8,404 nucleotides of DNA from an uncultured Victivallales bacterium (GTDB taxonomy: Bacteria > Verrucomicrobiota > Lentisphaeria > Oligosphaerales > JAFGRS01). The notes under the pieces are model-generated. The model was not told the origin of the DNA and made no database searches. It saw only the letters and a program-made list of their open reading frames with translations. Where the stretch lies: positions 1 to 8,404 of the forward strand of contig CAILKC010000688.1 in assembly GCA_903834675.1 (NCBI GenBank), in the 5' to 3' direction. Numbering within the stretch: the first letter of the stretch is position 1; the number at the start of each line of letters is the position of its first letter. Positions 7,715-8,404 of the stretch are shown here, piece after piece. Both the position numbers and the translations under genes were made by a program.

Positions 7715-7847
7715 GTTCGCCGCGAACCGTGGAGGGCGAACCTCCCAGCCGCGCCGTCGCCGGTGAGCCGTCGGCCAGGGGCCCGGGGTGGGGAAGGCTC
7801 ACCGCCTGCAGTACCAGCCGTTGGCAAGACCCGGGGCTGCCTACGGC
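7715..7847. terminator. Three hairpins in the convergent gap, possible transcript ends
   Basis: Arms 7715-7721/7735-7741 (7 bp), 7761-7769/7796-7804 (9 bp) and 7817-7826/7838-7847 (9 pairs with one T-T mismatch) are perfect or nearly so. The third includes the stop codon of the minus-strand gene. None has a T run, so they are terminator-like by position and structure only. Together they fill the 127-nt gap between the two genes. Confidence 0.4.
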
Positions 7848-8404
7848 TTCGCCGCCGTCGCCTTGGAGCAGTCGAACAGCATGCCAGGCTTGCTGAACGC
7901 CACGTGGTTGTGATAGGTGGCGTATTCCGAGACGATGGCCCCGTTGGCGCCGGCGCGCTGGAAGTGCCACGACTCCGGGTCTTGCAGCGAGTAAAGTTCG
8001 CCGGCGCTGCGTCTGGCCACGTAGGTTGATTTGAACCACGGCTCGCCGTAGCCGAACGGCCGCTGGGCCGCGGGCATGGCGCTGATCCGCGTTTCGTCCC
8101 CGGCTCCCTGGTGTTCGCCGAAGAACTCGACCGTACCATAGCGCACATGCCAGGACTCCATCTTGGGACTGTAGCCATCCGGCCCGCCGATGTGGTGGTG
8201 TTCCGGCAGCATCTGGCCGGGCAGCAGGTAGATTTCGTGACCGAGGTAGCCGTAGGTGCCCTCTTTGAAGTCGCCGCCGTAGGCCTTGCTGCCGGCCGTG
8301 CCGTAGGCGCCGTGGGCGTTGATCCAGAAGATGCCGGCCATGCCGAGCGTCTTGAAGTCCCGCTGCAGGAAGTCGCAGACCCAGAATTGATCGGTCTTGA
8401 GCAC
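7841..8404 (-). CDS. D-lyxose/D-mannose isomerase-like cupin, N-terminus outside window
   Basis: The frame runs from the right edge to TAG 7843-7841 and encodes 187 visible residues. The leftmost codon, GTG at 8404, could be a start, but D-lyxose ketol-isomerases usually have about 50 more residues before this point, so the gene is treated as partial. The visible part begins with CDFLQRDFKTLGMAGIFWIN, which resembles the segment leading into the cupin of D-lyxose isomerases (E. coli: FGSNDFAALGLTLFTLRNG). A cupin follows: LPGQMLPEHHH (His69-71 of the visible part), Glu83 in KMESWH, and a later His147 in PESWHF, fitting a His-His-Glu-His metal site. Family members interconvert D-lyxose and D-xylulose, or D-mannose and D-fructose, in the cytoplasm. 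The spacing between the first His pair and the Glu is longer than in E. coli, so the exact substrate is open and another sugar-related cupin is possible. Confidence 0.55.
   Translation of the reverse strand: MLKTDQFWVCDFLQRDFKTLGMAGIFWINAHGAYGTAGSKAYGGDFKEGTYGYLGHEIYLLPGQMLPEHHHIGGPDGYSPKMESWHVRYGTVEFFGEHQGAGDETRISAMPAAQRPFGYGEPWFKSTYVARRSAGELYSLQDPESWHFQRAGANGAIVSEYATYHNHVAFSKPGMLFDCSKATAAKP

Noticed and set aside
6769..8178. 469-residue minus-strand frame across the TIM-barrel gene
   Set aside because: It overlaps a well-supported plus-strand gene, the hairpin gap and another frame of the cupin gene; it is a GC-rich shadow.

Overview
This is a high-GC bacterial window carrying a gyrB-gyrA operon and then a small accessory region with an outer-compartment HEAT-repeat protein and two sugar-isomerase-type genes. 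The protein features suggest a Gram-negative-type bacterium: GyrB carries the long insertion after the TOPRIM domain, and GyrA has a Gln at the usual Ser83 position and a long acidic tail. The carbohydrate-isomerase content resembles the PVC group or neighbouring phyla (Lentisphaerota, Verrucomicrobiota, Hydrogenedentota). That placement is an impression from the sequences, not a phylogeny. I see no tRNA, rRNA, CRISPR array or insertion sequence.

Layout. Positions 1-140 hold the last 45 codons of a plus-strand gene whose end resembles the C-terminus of TsaB (YeaZ). Positions 141-378 hold a hairpin repeat, a consensus TATAAT box, an alternating CG tract fused to a 12-bp palindrome, and the gyrB leader. 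gyrB (379-2877) and gyrA (2894-5620) are separated by 16 nt and form an operon encoding both subunits of DNA gyrase. gyrA ends against a convergent minus-strand gene (5637-6497) for a signal-peptide-bearing HEAT-repeat protein, with a hairpin in the junction.

The 364-nt gap 6498-6861 separates this gene from a divergent plus-strand TIM-barrel sugar isomerase/epimerase gene (6862-7713). The gap holds two candidate divergent promoters whose -10 boxes overlap. It also holds a leader of about 270 nt with at least four consecutive hairpins, the last directly before the ribosome binding site. Several helices contain G-U wobbles that pair only in plus-strand RNA. A 15-nt sequence is repeated at both ends of the leader. 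Its fourth hairpin belongs to a roughly 50-nt repeat that also lies upstream of gyrB. This leader is the least explained part of the window.

Finally, a minus-strand gene (7841 to beyond 8404) encodes a cupin resembling D-lyxose/D-mannose isomerases, convergent with the TIM-barrel gene across a gap of three hairpins.

Together, the gyrase operon is housekeeping and the right-hand third suggests sugar interconversion. No shared pathway is proven by the sequence.
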